Source: Leptasterias polaris (lineage: Eukaryota > Echinodermata > Asteroidea > Forcipulatida > Asteriidae). From it: a stretch of 64,000 nucleotides of DNA. Position numbers and translations under genes: made by a program. The DNA lies in the NCBI GenBank assembly GCA_037783415.1, contig JAZGTN010000087.1, forward strand, positions 2,108,001 through 2,172,000, written 5' to 3'. Every line of letters begins with the position of its first letter. Position 1 is the stretch's first letter. Positions 13,745 through 27,302 of this stretch are shown here, in pieces. The notes beneath the pieces are model-generated. The model ran no database searches. It was not told the DNA's origin and saw only the letters and a list, made by a program, of their open reading frames with translations.

Positions 13745-13920
13745 ATAGACCTTATGCATTGACGTCACCAAGCCGCCATCTTAGAGGTAAACTGATGATG
13801 AAACAATGGAAACGCGCTGATTTGTACGCGCGGCGCACAAGACTGGCCAATGAGCATCTTCCTTTTGACCTCTAGGTGAGGGCGCCCTACTCAAATGACG
13901 TCATATGCATAAGGTCTATT
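13745..13920. mobile_element. AATAGACC-ended MITE with terminal CREs
   Basis: The ends are ATAGACCTTATGCAT and its inverted counterpart ATGCATAAGGTCTATT. Each end is followed inward by TGACGTCA, so the element places two CRE octamers in the Xlox intron. About 176 bases, non-coding. Confidence 0.75.
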
Positions 13921-15014
13921 GTTACATATTTTGGTCTTTCATATAGTTTACATTTTCTTGGAATAACATTCAGTGAAATCGTTCAGAGACCTTTCTCTTC
14001 CGGACTTCGTGTCAATGATGTGGTATTTCACAGTAGTCAGTGTCTGGTGTCCAGACTATCGCAAGATGATCAACTTTTTATTGTGCTTCGCGTACACGAT
14101 CTCGGCCAGAAATTTATGGAGTGGACCAAGGCGAAAACAAGCGTCATTTAGAATCATTAATTTTCAAACATCCCTAACCATCCCACCCCGACCCATCACA
14201 AACCATTTTAGGGGTTATCTACCAACAGTCACGGACAAGTGGGCGGGTAGAAACAAAACCTCCAATTATAAAATAACATATTTAAATATTACATATTTTC
14301 AGTCTCCCATTCAACACAGGATGAGCAACTCAATTCCACAGTTAGTTTTTCAAATTCGCTAACCAAATAACAACAAGCAAACTACTTGTGAATGGTTTAC
14401 CGAATCATAGGTCCCCCGTTTTACCAAGTCAATACTCCACTGCCTTGTGTTGTCTTGTAGTAAGCCGCTTATACAAACAGACGGCGGGGGTAATTTACCG
14501 GGGCTATTGTTGGTGCGATCAGGGCTTCTGAATAGGGATGTAACCGATAGCGCTGTATCCAGCCCAAGTCCTTTTCTTGTCAATGAGGGGGCCGTTACAT
14601 CCACGGTTGAGTGGTCCCTTGGTGCCTGACCATACGCTGTGAGAGGGTACCATCTTCATAAAGGGTGGTGCCCGTCTAGGATCAATACTGCTACGACATG
14701 ATCCCCCTCCTCACTTCTCTCAGTCTGCCCAGTGCTCTATTTCTACCCCCATACTCTACGCTACTCCGTACAGCAAAGGCTAATACAGTTTCCCCACATC
14801 CCATGTCAGGGCCTCACAGTTGATACAGGGAGGTATGACAGAAGTTCATCATGGTTTCACTAACTCACTCATTCAAATCCACTTCAGCAAGCCGGGGTAT
14901 AGTATAGTCTGGCCCCTCTTTTTTGTAAAACTTAGAAATACTAGTCACCATGCAGGAGAGTGGTACCATTCACTATAAATTTGTACTCCAAATAATCTGA
15001 AATAACTTATTACA

Positions 15015-15033
15015 TGACGTCACAGTGACGTCA
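15015..15033. promoter_or_regulatory. Perfect double CRE palindrome
   Basis: TGACGTCACAGTGACGTCA is a 19-base perfect palindrome about a central A, composed of two full CRE octamers separated by CAG. It lies in the Xlox intron outside the recognised transposon copies. Confidence 0.5.
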
Positions 15034-16515
15034 ACGGTTGCATCGAATTTACCGAATATAAGACACTACGGCTATTACCTGTCTGAAGTTCTATCAATGG
15101 TCGGTAAATTGAGTATCAATCATGAGTTTTCAATGTAGGCAATGTCGTTCAGTTTATCTATTTTGAAACATGAAATGTACTTGGATATCAGCACTCACAT
15201 TGCTCTTCTTGGTTTATCTCGAGTTTAGACTTCAAATATTCACTGTGAAAGGGCTGGTTCACAATGTTGGTTTTGAGAAAGGGCTTATTACTTTGTAGTT
15301 TTAGTAACAATAGGCCTATCCCAAATAAAAACTGAACAGATTTTATCACAAAATGTTCTCACGTTTTGGGAATTTTGTTTTTAACCGTAAAAGTGTTGTG
15401 TACAGTTTGTTTATGTTGATAAATAGTACCCTGATAAGCCTGAATTTTCTCATAATATTTTTTCCTTTTAAAAGTTGAAATTTTTTAAAGCAGAAGTGCT
15501 TGCCCTTTTGATGGAAATTTGTATTTTTTCGAACTTATTCATCAAATTGGATATTGATTAACGTATGTTTTTGTAAATGTAGGACTCTGTAGCACTCAAC
15601 ATCTTGTTTTGTTTTTCGGTCGGTTATAAAATCTGATTTACCGAAGTTTGGATTGAACTCCGAATAGCTCGCCTCTGATTCCAATTCCGGCTTTAGCTTT
15701 GATGTTTTTCACATAGATCAATCTGAAAGGTCATGATAAAGTTCATGTCAATCTTTCAGCGAAATATTTTCGTCTGAAATAGTGTCAGAGTCGAGGAAAT
15801 AACTTTTGAACTACCCTCAAATCACCGTGGCTTATTTCGATTACCATAACCAAAATAAACCCGATATGAACGCACACAATCCCTGGCAAATCCTATACCG
15901 TTTAATATTTTCACTAAAGCGTCACCATCGATTTTAATGAACTAATGCACAGGCTAGTTGCGTGGTGTGTTTGCAGAAAACTGGAGGATGAATGGGGACT
16001 AATTTACTCCCGCAGAAATATGGGAATCCAAGAAAGCAACATGGCTTCCCTCAGTGGATCTCTTCACTATTAATAGAGTCTGTGTTCAGACCGAGGTTCA
16101 GACTGCAACTAACAACAACAATGAATTCGATTAGACATCAAAGGCTCGCCGCCTAGTCTGGGGCATCCTATAATTCGGTAATCAAATTGCCCATGTGACA
16201 TCAATGGTTGACTGTAGCTGCTCTTTTGTCTGTCTTGATAGTCTCGTACCCCTCTGTGGGTTTTTATCAACCATGGGCCCTCCATGATTCAACGAAAGGG
16301 TCGTCTGCACCATCCAAACGGATTGATCTTACGTCGCTTGGGACACACCGTGGATCGAGCCGGGGCGGCACCCCTTGAACGGGTTTTATTCTCCTACATA
16401 AGTACTAGTATGCATTCAGCGATCCTTTTCAGAGACTCTGTTGGAAATTCTTCTTCAATGAAGTCCCAAACTTACTGCTTACTTTAATAAATTAGATACC
16501 AGATGATCATTATTC

Positions 16516-16534
16516 GGGGGGGGGGGGGGGGGGG
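16516..16534 (+). repeat. Poly-G tract
   Basis: Nineteen consecutive G in the Xlox intron; a potential G-quadruplex and a likely sequencing length error. Confidence 0.9.
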
Positions 16535-17039
16535 TTGGAGAGAGACCAACAGTTTGAAAGAGAGATCGATTTGGCGGTGGAGGTAAACTTCAAAGTGATT
16601 GGAATACAAAACTATATTATGGCCATGCTTAGGTGGTGAATACTGCCTTATGAGGGAATCTGTGTAAAACCAGACGGGTCATTACACCAATGTTGCTTGG
16701 GAGTTTGACCCTCATTAATATTCCAAGAGGTGCTTCTTCGTTGACGATTACTTTGTAGTGCGTCATCCCACCGTGAGATTTGGTTCGTCACAGGAAGCCA
16801 GCCTCACTGTCAGGAAAGAATTAACAAAAACTTATAAAAAACAATTCCGGCAACCAAACGAAAGCAATCGATGAAATACCGAATTTTTCGCAGTGGAATT
16901 GTCAACGAGACTTTCAAAGCCGATTGTGTACTCTGAGTTGGGTTCGGAAAGTGAAAAACTCGTTACAAATTTAGAGTAAAACTAAAAGGCCGTTGTTGAA
17001 ACATGCCGGTTTAGTTCATTTGGCTAAACGTTCATACTG

Positions 17040-17400
17040 GGCCCAGCTTCAAATGCAAAGTATACCTTGTGTTTTTGGAACCGTTCAACAGTTTGAATCC
17101 TTTATAAAATGTAGATATATACAATGAAACTAAAACCCTGTGAAAATTTCATTTCAAAAGGTGGTAGCGTTCTTGAAATATTTTGCCGAAAATCTGGAGC
17201 AATTTTGTCCATCACGCAGGAAGAATAATCCGTAATGGGAATAGACAATCTGAGAAACTTTTCATGCAGACATTTTTTTGAATCCCTCTCTCTAAAACCA
17301 CATTCCTTTATAGATGGGAATCGTTTCTCAGCATATTATACATAATCAACAGCTGCAGTGCTTCTTACCACGTTAGTTTTTATGGTCATTAATTATGAAT
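17040..17400. repeat. Inverted relative of family C MITE
   Basis: It shares, in opposite orientation, the segment around GGAAGAATAATCCGTAAT and the CTGAGAAAC segments with the element at 9448-9820. The termini could not be set. Confidence 0.45.
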
Positions 17401-20400
17401 GGAGTTATTACCTAAGTAATTACCTCCTTTTAACTCAAGAAGCACCTCATGTCCACTGGTTCTTTAGATTAACAAACCTGGTGGTATTTGTCACACTTGT
17501 TTCCGTGTGCTAATTATTCGTAATGTTCTACACCATGCTAAAATAAAACCATGCATGTTTACTGCAACAAGAGTACAAATGAAATTACTAAAACGTACAG
17601 TTCGTGACTAGAATAAAATATTGAATGAGATTTATGCATCAACTTTAATTAATACAAAATAAAGAATTTGTAAACATCAACGAAAAAGAAATAATTATCG
17701 CTGAAAATTTATTTATTATAAGACACATTTGGTACATGATGTGGACACCTTCTTGAAAAACTGTTTATACTGGGTGTCATTTTTTAAATGCCTGACCATG
17801 TAATTTAAATAAGCAGCACAAGATGTGCGCCTACAAATTAAATAATTATACAAATGTGGAAACATTTCACATATAATTTTGTCAATTTCAATGGGTTTTT
17901 TAAACAACAATTTGAAATGTTAAGAGTGAAAATACTGTTAGTTTTCTGATCACCAACTTGAACTTGTTTTTTCTCCCTGAAATTTAACACTTCTATACGC
18001 TGTGTTTGTCCGAGGAACTTAGCATAAAATGAGGGTGAAAATAATTATGGGAGATTGGGAAAATGATTCGGTGAATGTATTACGGTATTCACTTCACGTA
18101 CATTGCACACTTCGATTTGTGGTGGGTTTATTTTGAAGAAAAAAGAGAAAAACCTTGTTTGAGTTTGACTTTATGGTTATGTGGAAGTCATTTATAACGT
18201 CACTATGTGCGTAAGTGATGACAGCTTTTCTAAGGCATCCGGGCATAGTTAAAGATTGTGAAGTATCTAGTTTGGCCAAGAGTCCGAGATGGGAGGTACC
18301 AAGCACCCCGATACCTTGTGTGAATACGGAATGAGTCTGAGCGGTCCTGAGACGCGGTGTCCCTACCGTCCAAACAGTGCACCGGCCCGGGTGAGCCAGC
18401 CGCGCGCGACTGGACAGACGTTCACTGGGCAATGGGTAATTTGTTACAAGGCAAGCGTGCGAAGAAGTCATGGGGCCCCTTTGAATACATTCATGAAGTA
18501 CTATCACTGGTCATTTATCATATCAACCATGGAAGTTGTCTTGTATTTTTTCATGCACCAGTGACCGAGATTATATTTGCCACCGATATTCGTCTTTTAT
18601 TAATCACTGGAAATTTGTCATACAGGCGGTGATCTAATGCCATACCTGTAATGCACTGTTTGTCCACTGCATTAAAATACAGTCACAGAACATGTATTTC
18701 ATACACAATTATGTCAGTCGGTGTCGAAGCTCAATTTATTTACAGGAGATCTTGGTTAAGTTAAGTAAACATGTAAGGTGCTGTACGTGAGCTGGTCGTC
18801 TTTTTATCTCCCCAATAGAGCAAATTAATAAATAAAAGAAAGTTCTTCAGGGAAGAATAGAACTGCAGGAACCCCTAAATTACTTGGAACACCGAGATGG
18901 TAGGGGAAGGGAGTCCCAGGATGAAGGGGGTTGGCGGTACCCTTAGAAGGTTTTCAACGGAGTCAAGTGGTTTGTCTGGCCTGAATGGGGGTAAAATCAA
19001 CTCGGAGACCGGGGTCTCTAGATGAGTCGTGATCTTAATGAGTGCGGCGAAGTGGCATCGCTTTGTCAAGCTAAAGAAAAAAGGGTTTTAATCCGAAGAC
19101 GCCTATTGTGTTCTTGTTTCTTTTGCGGGAGTTAATGCAGAGTTTGGGGCGGTGGGTGGGGGGGCGGTCTAGAGGTTGGATGAGGGGGGTTTAGTTACCG
19201 AGGATAATGTAGGGTAATTGGAAGGTTTGTGAGGTTGATATTGTTAACATAATCCCTATCGGATCTCTGTCATGATAGCTATCACCGTCTTCATTATCAT
19301 GAATGTCATTTGTACGACCTCTCTAGAGCTATTATGTCTCTAGCTTTACTTGAATTAAAGGGACACTGAAAACATTTTGTTGACGAGTAGAATACAATTA
19401 ATTCATGCTCTCCGGTTTTCAATTAATACTTCAGCCAACCAGCCTCATGTGAACATTGTATCAAATTAGGGATCCCCGTTTTATTGAAAACAGCAACAAC
19501 GGTTTTATATCTCCCCAGAGATTCGGTGTACGTTCATATAAATCTGGCTACTCTCGATTGCGCAATCGAAATTAGCGAATTTTTTTTTCTCAAATTTTGA
19601 CAGTATTTCTGAGGCGGGATTGGTATTTATGAGCTTCATAATCTGTGGAGCTTTTACTTTGTTTTCATCGATAATAACCATCCTGTATTTTGCCTTTTAT
19701 TCTCCATGATGGTCGCCATCATCGTTGTTATTTAAAACAAAATGCAATTTTGAAAGACTCTTCTATGAAATGAAACGTTAGAAAGACATGTATTTTTATT
19801 CATTATTATTAAAAAGATTTATGAAGCGCATTTTCAAAAAGACCAATGCGCTTTATAACACAAATGCACGCAAAGTGCAAACCCCACAATAAAAATCAAT
19901 TTAGCCTAACTGTCTCCCTGATGCCGTTTGACGCATTTTTAGAAACAATTTCATGAACGCAAACTCATCAAATCGATCATGTGGGGCTTGAAAAGTCATT
20001 ATTACTTTATAGGTTTGTCTATGGGAATATTGTCCACAATAATCTTCAGCAAACCCAGTATAATTCTGATCTTTATGTAAAAGTATTCAAGTTTATCCGT
20101 ATGAAGTATCAATGGGACTATTTGAAACTAATTGAAACTTCTCAAAGTAATAGTTTATCAACGATGCATATAAATCACCCTGTTTGTTATCCGTGCTGTT
20201 GATCAAAACTAAATTATCTTATTTCCAATCAATGTTACAGCTAACACAAACACCGCCATGTAGTTTGAACAATAACTTCACCCTTTTATTTATAAGTTGA
20301 TGTAATATTTGGTTTCGACTGTCATTAATTAAATGACCCCTGACATCCAAATCAATGATTTACACCACCATCGATTTCGAACTTATCGTATCCCCGCATA

Positions 20401-20647
20401 ATCAATCCAATCCACGCACAGCGGCGTCGTTATTTGCATGATCTATACGAAATTTACAACACACAATAATATTTGTGATTATTTTATATTTTATCTTGGA
20501 AATAATGTATGGCGCACCACTACACGTATTGTCTGGACTCGTGCCTGCGGCGTCATCAGTTTAATTAGTTTTCACCTGTTATAACAATGAGGGCGCTGCA
20601 TCGTTGCAGTCATACTAAAAAGTCTGTATTATTATTTTATTTTTTTT

Positions 20648-20692
20648 CCAGTTCAAATCAAAATTTATTTCCACAGTGGTAAACAAACAAAA
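20648..20692 (-). mobile_element. LINE 3' end, inverted copy
   Basis: The reverse strand reads TTTACCACTGTGGAAATAAA followed by TTTTGATTTGAACTGG, matching the tail at 47455. It is a truncated copy with no reading frame. Confidence 0.5.
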
Positions 20693-21065
20693 TAGAGAGA
20701 ATAATAAATCAAATTTAAAAATAATGATTTAAATCAAAGACAATCAAGAACAGATTGAGAGAAAACAATTATTAATGAAAACAAAAATAAGTAAAGAAAT
20801 GAAAATGTAATGGATACGCAGCAAGCCAATATGGGGGCATTTTGTGGGGAGGATGGATGTTTTATATTTTGTGGATACCTTTTTGAAAATGTCATCAAAT
20901 TGCTAGAAGGAACTTTGGGGCTCGAAAGCCGTGACTCCATATCAGGCTTGCGGTGAGAATCCACTCTCCTTACACTGATTTCCACAACAACTTGAAACAT
21001 TGTGACTAGCATCTGTAAGATTGTTTTATATTTTACTGGGAAAACAATTTGGAAAGTAGGGTTAG

Positions 21066-21260
21066 CACACTAAATATTTCCGGGTCAGATTTGACCCAGA
21101 TCCTTGACCCCGTGCACCCTGACCCAATTGCGGGTCAGGCTGACCCGGAATCTGTTCCGAACATGACTCTGAAAAGGGTCAAACTGACGCAGATCCGAGG
21201 TGAAATCCTAGTTTCCGGGTCAGGTACCCAGACCCAGAAATTGGTCAGGTACCCTGCGAC
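21066..21260. mobile_element. GGGTCA-array element, second copy (truncated)
   Basis: This stretch in the Xlox intron has the same TGACCC/GGGTCA alternation as the element at 33567 and contains GGGTCAGGCTGACCC at 21132-21146 and an inverted pair with 4-base spacing at 21082-21097. It is abutted on the right by a GGGCCC-ended element, suggesting that insertion cut it. Confidence 0.55.
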
Positions 21261-21455
21261 CAGGGCCCAATTTCATAAAGCTCTTAAGCAAAAAAATACT
21301 GCTTAGGAAATTCTATGCTTAGCAAAAAATGAGTGGGGCACCAGTCAAAACAGTGTAAACTTTATGGAATTTTGGCTGGTAACCAGTTTCTGCTAAGCAA
21401 TATTTGTCTGTGCTTAGCGAATTGTTGTGCTTACATGCTCTATGAAATTGGAGCC
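21261..21455. mobile_element. GGGCCC-ended foldback element
   Basis: It begins CAGGGCCCAATTTCATAAAG and ends CTATGAAATTGGAGCCTG, which are inverted relatives. The interior has repeated TGCTTAG/CTAAGCA. It abuts the GGGTCA-array fragment. Confidence 0.7.
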
Positions 21456-22756
21456 TGCAATCCGGTCCAATTCTGATCCGGGTGTTTTCGGAGTGTACGA
21501 ACACCCCAGTCTCAGCCGGCATGGTTTGACTAACTCTGTATACGCCAATACTGTCTGAACAGTTATAAAACACACTCAAAAACCAGCCCCATTCGTACGT
21601 TATTCTTATTAATAAAAGGTACATGATTAACAATTTAAACAAACTATCAAAACCAATTGGAGAAGAAGCACGGCTATGAAAAATAATCTTCGTAAACGTA
21701 TCTGACAAGAGTGACTGAACGAGGGCAGAGAGGGAGCAACCTCTGACGGGCCCTCGCTCCAATTATGTAGATGGGACTTTCTCGCCCGTTGCAGCAACCC
21801 CGGACGCCTTTCCAACCACTTATCTGATAAAACAAACTGGAAATTGATGTCATTTGCTGGCTGTTTTACCCGTAATTTTGCTTTTTAAGAGCGGCGTGCA
21901 TATTTCTTATAAAGTAATTTTGCCTTCTTCCATTTTTTTAGCGGTTGATTAAGAGGCCCAGCCCGGGTCAATGTGCGCCTTGGGCCAGGCGATGGAAAAC
22001 CTCCAGTCCTCCACCGCCCGACCTTTTTTCGGACACTCTTGCTCTGGTCGGACTGTATCAGAACCCCTTTACCATAGCAGCCTCCCGTCATCGCAAGTCT
22101 TAATTCTCGACTTCTTGACAAATTACACATTTCTCCCTTCTTCTGGTTTTTGTTGTTGTTGTTTAATTGTGGCCTAAATTTGTCTTTACGCAAGTGGTGT
22201 GTGTAGGAGGTGCGAACAAGTTCACAACGCCTGTTTAACTGTTCAGATCCTAAGTGGCATATTCAATACCTCAGTTGTCTAATTCGATGTGATATCACCG
22301 ATAAACTGGCACCAGACGCGTGTCCTTCTCAAGTACTTTCCATTGTTGTCATTGACCAATAAGATGTATACTGTAACTATTAAGAAATATAAAAAAAATC
22401 CTCGCATGAAAGTCTTACTCTTTATATCACCAATTACTTCTTCCAATAAGTCCTCAGAGATTGGGACTTTTAAGTTAATGGGTGTGCAAGATTAGTCTAG
22501 GCAATATCCCTAATTTCAGTTTTTACAGTCACTCGATGAGGCGGGATCCAGTCCAACCTTTAAAGCACCTACTCATCGCTACCTCTTTAATCAGAGGCTT
22601 TTCGCAGTCGAGATGACCGCCCTCCCTCCCAGACTTATTGTCTATATAATGAAGTAGCCGTGACGTCTATGGTGTTCTTAGGGAATTGGGTTATTAAGTT
22701 CTTGTTAACCCAATCCCAGACGATGCTGTACTTTTTTGCAGAGTGTAAATCTTTAA

Positions 22757-23138
22757 CGGGACACGTTGCCTTGGATTGGGCGATTTGGGCTATGAAAATC
22801 GTTTGAAACCGTTTGTTATGAAATGCATATGGTTAGAAAGATGTTTTAAAAGTACAATTTTATGATCCACACAAATATGCCCCGAAATTGTGTGGTTTTC
22901 CTTTCACTTCGTGAACTAACACGGCCCGCCATTTTGAAGAGCCAAATGTTTAACTCCACAAAATGACTGACCGTGTTAGTTCACGATGTAAAAGGAAAAC
23001 CACGCAATTTAGAGGCATATTTGTGTGGATCATTGTATTCTACTTTTAAAACATCTTTCTAACCATATGCATTTCATAACAAACGGTTTCAAACGCTTTT
23101 CATAGCCCAAATCGCCCAATCCAAGGCAACGTGTTCCT
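22757..23138. mobile_element. Foldback MITE with arms of about 170 bases
   Basis: A 382-base element with TTAA on both sides (22753-22756 and 23139-23142). Its left arm (22757 to about 22924) is the near-perfect reverse complement of its right arm (about 22972-23138), leaving a spacer of roughly 47 bases. A transcript through it would fold into a long hairpin. It has no coding capacity. Confidence 0.85.
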
Positions 23139-23237
23139 TTAACTTTTGCAAGACTCGTGTGTATAAACCGAGATATATCAGCTTAGCATGGGTTTCTTAA
23201 CACTACCCCCTGTATTTGAGGCAACTATGATTTAGCC

Positions 23238-23290
23238 TTCGAGAAAGACTCTGCTGGGGTCTAAACGTGAGACCGTTAACTATTTGTTGC
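23238..23290 (+). repeat. Dispersed GAAAGACTCTGCT repeat, diverged copy
   Basis: It matches 2833-2886 over GAGAAAGACTCTGCT, with changes in the following motif (CTAAACGTGAG). Confidence 0.55.
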
Positions 23291-24180
23291 ATTTATGACA
23301 TAGTTCCTTTTAGTTGGTAAGCAGTTTGCAACAGCTAATTATATTTTCTCTCAAATATATCATGACAAATATTTGTTGTGAAATTGTCGGTAGTGCTAGC
23401 ATATGCTCTTGAAAAAAATCTTTAGGAAAATTGCAAAATATCGTATAGCCAGCAGGCGACGGTGAGCAGCGATCGGCATGCAGCAATGTCACTGATGCGG
23501 ACGCAAGATGCATCATCTTCGAAAACGTGTTATCATTATTAAAATTATAGGGGGAAATGTTAAACATGAATATGCACAAACAGCAATAGAGCCTTAAATA
23601 AACATTGAAAAACACTTTAAAGAACTATTAACAAGTTCAGGTTTGGGATTAACCGTTTTTATGTTTATAAAAAAAATATTTGTTTTGAAACTATCGTGTA
23701 AACTAAGTAATCATTATTAAAGAAATGTTATGATAGTTGTTTGTTAATTTTTTTGTATATGTTAGTTTTAGCCAATAGCGTTTGAAGTTAACCCATTGCT
23801 TAAAGGTTAGTGAATATTCTGATTTCTTATTGGTCACCACAGGGTGGGCAGGAGGGCAGCGATTGGCTAACATGCAGCAACGTCACGATACGGACAGCAG
23901 GTGTCTCGTCTCAGGTCTGGATTCACTTTTTGTTTTATTCATTTTTCTCTTTTTTGTTTTAAATTTGTGATTTTCCTGTTCTCCCCCCTTTTCCCCGCCC
24001 ACTCCAAAAACAAAACAAAAAATCCTTTCGCAGAATCCCTCAGATGGATGGAATTAAAGGAGTTGATCTTTGTGCATGATAATAACTCCGTAGTGACGAT
24101 CTTGAGTTGATGCTTGGGGAGCCGCGTGTAATTGACGAGATTTTAGCGCGATTATGGAGGCACACTTTGGGCTGCATATC

Positions 24181-24225
24181 ACCCGCGGTATTCGCTCAAG
24201 ACCCGCGGTATTCGCTCAAAACCCG
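24181..24225 (+). repeat. 20-bp direct duplication
   Basis: ACCCGCGGTATTCGCTCAAG is repeated head to tail with one change at the last base (24181-24200 and 24201-24220), and ACCCG starts a third copy. Confidence 0.9.
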
Positions 24226-25201
24226 TAGTGCAGCGCGTAGAAACAGGAACGTCCCCCTAAAAGAGAGTGGATTTATTCATATTAAAGAAGGGCTATTCAT
24301 GGGTCCCATCCCAAAGGAAACCTAATTTTGCGCACTTGACACGAGGGTTCGGTGCCTTTGAAGAAACAAAAACAGAACAATCAAGTGAAACTATTTGCTA
24401 GATTTTTAATCCGTGTTTTCTTCAGCAATTTTTTCCTTCAAATTATAATATTAATCCAAATACTGCAAAAAAGAAAATTCTATATATCTAGCATCTTAAC
24501 ATTTTGTATGAAATCAAAAAGCAGCAATTTCCTCTCCAAGAAAAACCTGTGTTTTCATTCGGGGCATTCAACTGGGCCTTTTGCTCCAATTCACGGCACA
24601 TCTGTTTCTTCCAATCCGGTAATTTACCTGGAGTGTTATTTTTTCGGACATTTCCTTATAGTTCCTCTGCTTTTTTACGACTTTGTTTGATCTCGGCTTC
24701 TGAAGTCATCAAATTAGTCAAACGTTACTCTCATTTCCATGTATAAAACTCATTATCAAGCAGACTCCAATACCAAGTCCGGTAGTTGTCAGTTCTTGAT
24801 TTAGAATCAAAATCATACACATTTTTCTGGCCAGGAAATATTGTCTCATCCTATTTGTAATTTCCCCCTTGTTTGTTTATGGACACCTCATATACACTGC
24901 CGATTAGCTTTATCATCACAAAACACCACAGAGTCGTAAAGATACTGACTAGTTTATGGTCGTACCGCACATGACAACGTGGACCATTGCAAACAAAATG
25001 ATCACCAGCGATTTCGTAGTCTTCGCGTTGTTTATGATTGGTTCAACATTTTGTTAGAAATGTTTAACTCGTGCTACGGTTGCAACAGTTCTCTTTCAAA
25101 TTTAGGAGATCTATGTATTTTTGTAAAACAAGGGGGAACGATAATTTTACTATACACGGAAGGTTTGGTGTGATGACGTTACGTTAGAAGAAAAACATTA
25201 A

Positions 25202-25519
25202 AGGCACCCCATGGACACATTTGGTAATTGTCAAAGACCAGAATTCTCACTTGGTGTATCCCAACATATGCATAAAATAACAAACCTGTGAAAATTTGGA
25301 CTCAATTGGTCATCGAAGTTACAAGAGAATAATGAAAGAAAAAACATCCTTGTTGCACAAATTTGTGTGCTTTCAGATGCCTATAATAAAAGGCTTCACT
25401 GAAGTCTTTTATTATTTGAGTTAGAAATTACCCTTTTCTCAAAAACTACGTTACTTCAGAGGGAGTCGTTTCTCACAATGTTTTATACTATCAACAGCTC
25501 TCCATAGTGTCCAGTGCCT
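25202..25519. mobile_element. TTAA-flanked MITE, family A
   Basis: A 318-base non-coding element that begins AGGCAC, ends GTGCCT and is flanked by TTAA on both sides (25198-25201 and 25520-25523), a piggyBac-type target duplication. Its interior matches the copy at 50659-51024 over most of its length. It lies inside the Xlox intron. Confidence 0.8.
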
Positions 25520-25809
25520 TTAAGTACATCTGCTCAGGACTACGAGGTCATTAGTGCATTTTGGGTTTTTGGTTTCATAAAATGGCTTATGCCTGTTTTG
25601 TATCTCCTAGTAAATGGAGTTTATTGATCAAGAGTGGTCTACAAAGTATTTATTTGGCAAAAAGAAACATTCATTTTCTAATTAAAACATTTATTTATTT
25701 ATTTTGAGAATTATTTCTTTCAAATTTATACGCATTTTTCCTGTATTGACCTTTTGATCATTACGGGAATGAAGTTGCAATCAATGACCTTATAGCACTG
25801 AGCAGACGA

Positions 25810-26170
25810 GTGGTGTGTCATGCACGCTTTGATATTAATCACCCTCCAAATACATGATGGCAACAAATACCTTTCAAATGTAAGCAAATTAAGGGGATCT
25901 AGCTATAATAAAAACAATGGGAAAGATCATTTTAATTCATGTTTGGTGTGATGACCTTAAAAGAGAAACAACAGTGGTTTGGCATGCACGCTTTGATAGT
26001 CTACAACCCCAAAATACACGTTTTCCCCCCATAAATATCTTTCAAATGAAAGCAAATATATGAGATCTAGTTACTTTTATTTTTAAGGGGAAAATATCTT
26101 TTTACTAAACGTTTGTTTTGATGATATTACGTTAAAAGAAAATCGACGGTAATGTGTCATGCACCCTTTG
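25810..26170 (+). repeat. Tandem repeat, about 164-175 bp period
   Basis: Two units and the start of a third, each opening near CATGCACGCTTTGAT and containing CTTTCAAATG and GATCTAG segments. The end of another unit occurs at about 25160-25197, directly before the TTAA-flanked MITE. Confidence 0.65.
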
Positions 26171-27103
26171 GATTGGTACACTAAACATACAGTGCATCAT
26201 AGGCCGACACAAGCAATCTAATTCTACCGCGGCTGCCTGCCTCTCTCAATCGTTCGTATTCAACAACACAACAACAGAGAACCACCACTCCAGAGAAATA
26301 GAGCGAATCCACCTTACCCATTACCGATATGTAGGCCGTACAATGATTACCGAAGAAAGAGAACAAAACAGATTGAGATAACACATTATAATTTCATTTG
26401 TCCACCCTCCGTTCTTGATTCACGAGTAATACCCACAGCACGAGGGGGTGAACATGGCTGAGGTGCGGAGTAACTAAGGAACCCCGGATGGCCGGGGCTC
26501 ACACTCACCGCGTCCCTCCAAAATTGCCGCGTGAAAATTGGAATGTCAAAAAACCCTTCTCGAAGCTATGCATTGATTGTACACCAATTGCCGAGTGGAT
26601 TGACGGGAATGAAGGGGGGTTGCACGGGGTAGAAAAGCCATGCTTAGCAGTCGAGGAATTGACACATTACCGTTTCGGATGATAATGACAATCGACGATT
26701 ATAGGGCGATGTCTGTTGGGCGATGACTATGTGGACCACCCCATTAGAAATAATTAGTAGTAATGGATCAAACGGTTAGGCGTGTTACGTATTAAGTAGG
26801 ACAACTTGTTACATTGACCCAGAAAAGGGGGGCCGTTGGGGTTTTTTTGAAAACGTGAATCGACATCTTGTTTTGAAAATATATTCATATGTTTAAAATG
26901 ATGGTAATTTTTTATTATCTTTATTACAACTGCATTTACACTATTGGTAATTGGTTTTGGGTGGTTTGACCGCATTTTTCGCATGTTGGAACGTTTGGGG
27001 ACTACAGTAAGCCTTATAAAAATGGTTAAATCAGAGAAGGGGTTTAAAAAGTTAAACAAAAAACTTCATCAGACCTCCAAGTTGTGCACATAGGCATCTA
27101 CCC

Positions 27104-27302
27104 GGGGGGGGGGGGGTAAATGCCCTCACAAAATAGGGCAAAACAATGGGGTCAATTCGGCAGAGCAAGAAGAGAACCAAATTGGACAGAGAAAGCAAAA
27201 TAAGACTTTTAATCAAGTATTAGAAATTGGTAACATATGGGGTTTTGTCTGTGTAAAATGTCGGGGAAATCAACCCCTGTGACCCTCCCCCCCCCCCCCC
27301 CC
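27104..27302 (+). repeat. Poly-G and poly-C pair
   Basis: Thirteen G at 27104-27116 and sixteen C at 27287-27302 face each other about 170 bases apart and could pair; a short CA run follows. Confidence 0.85.
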
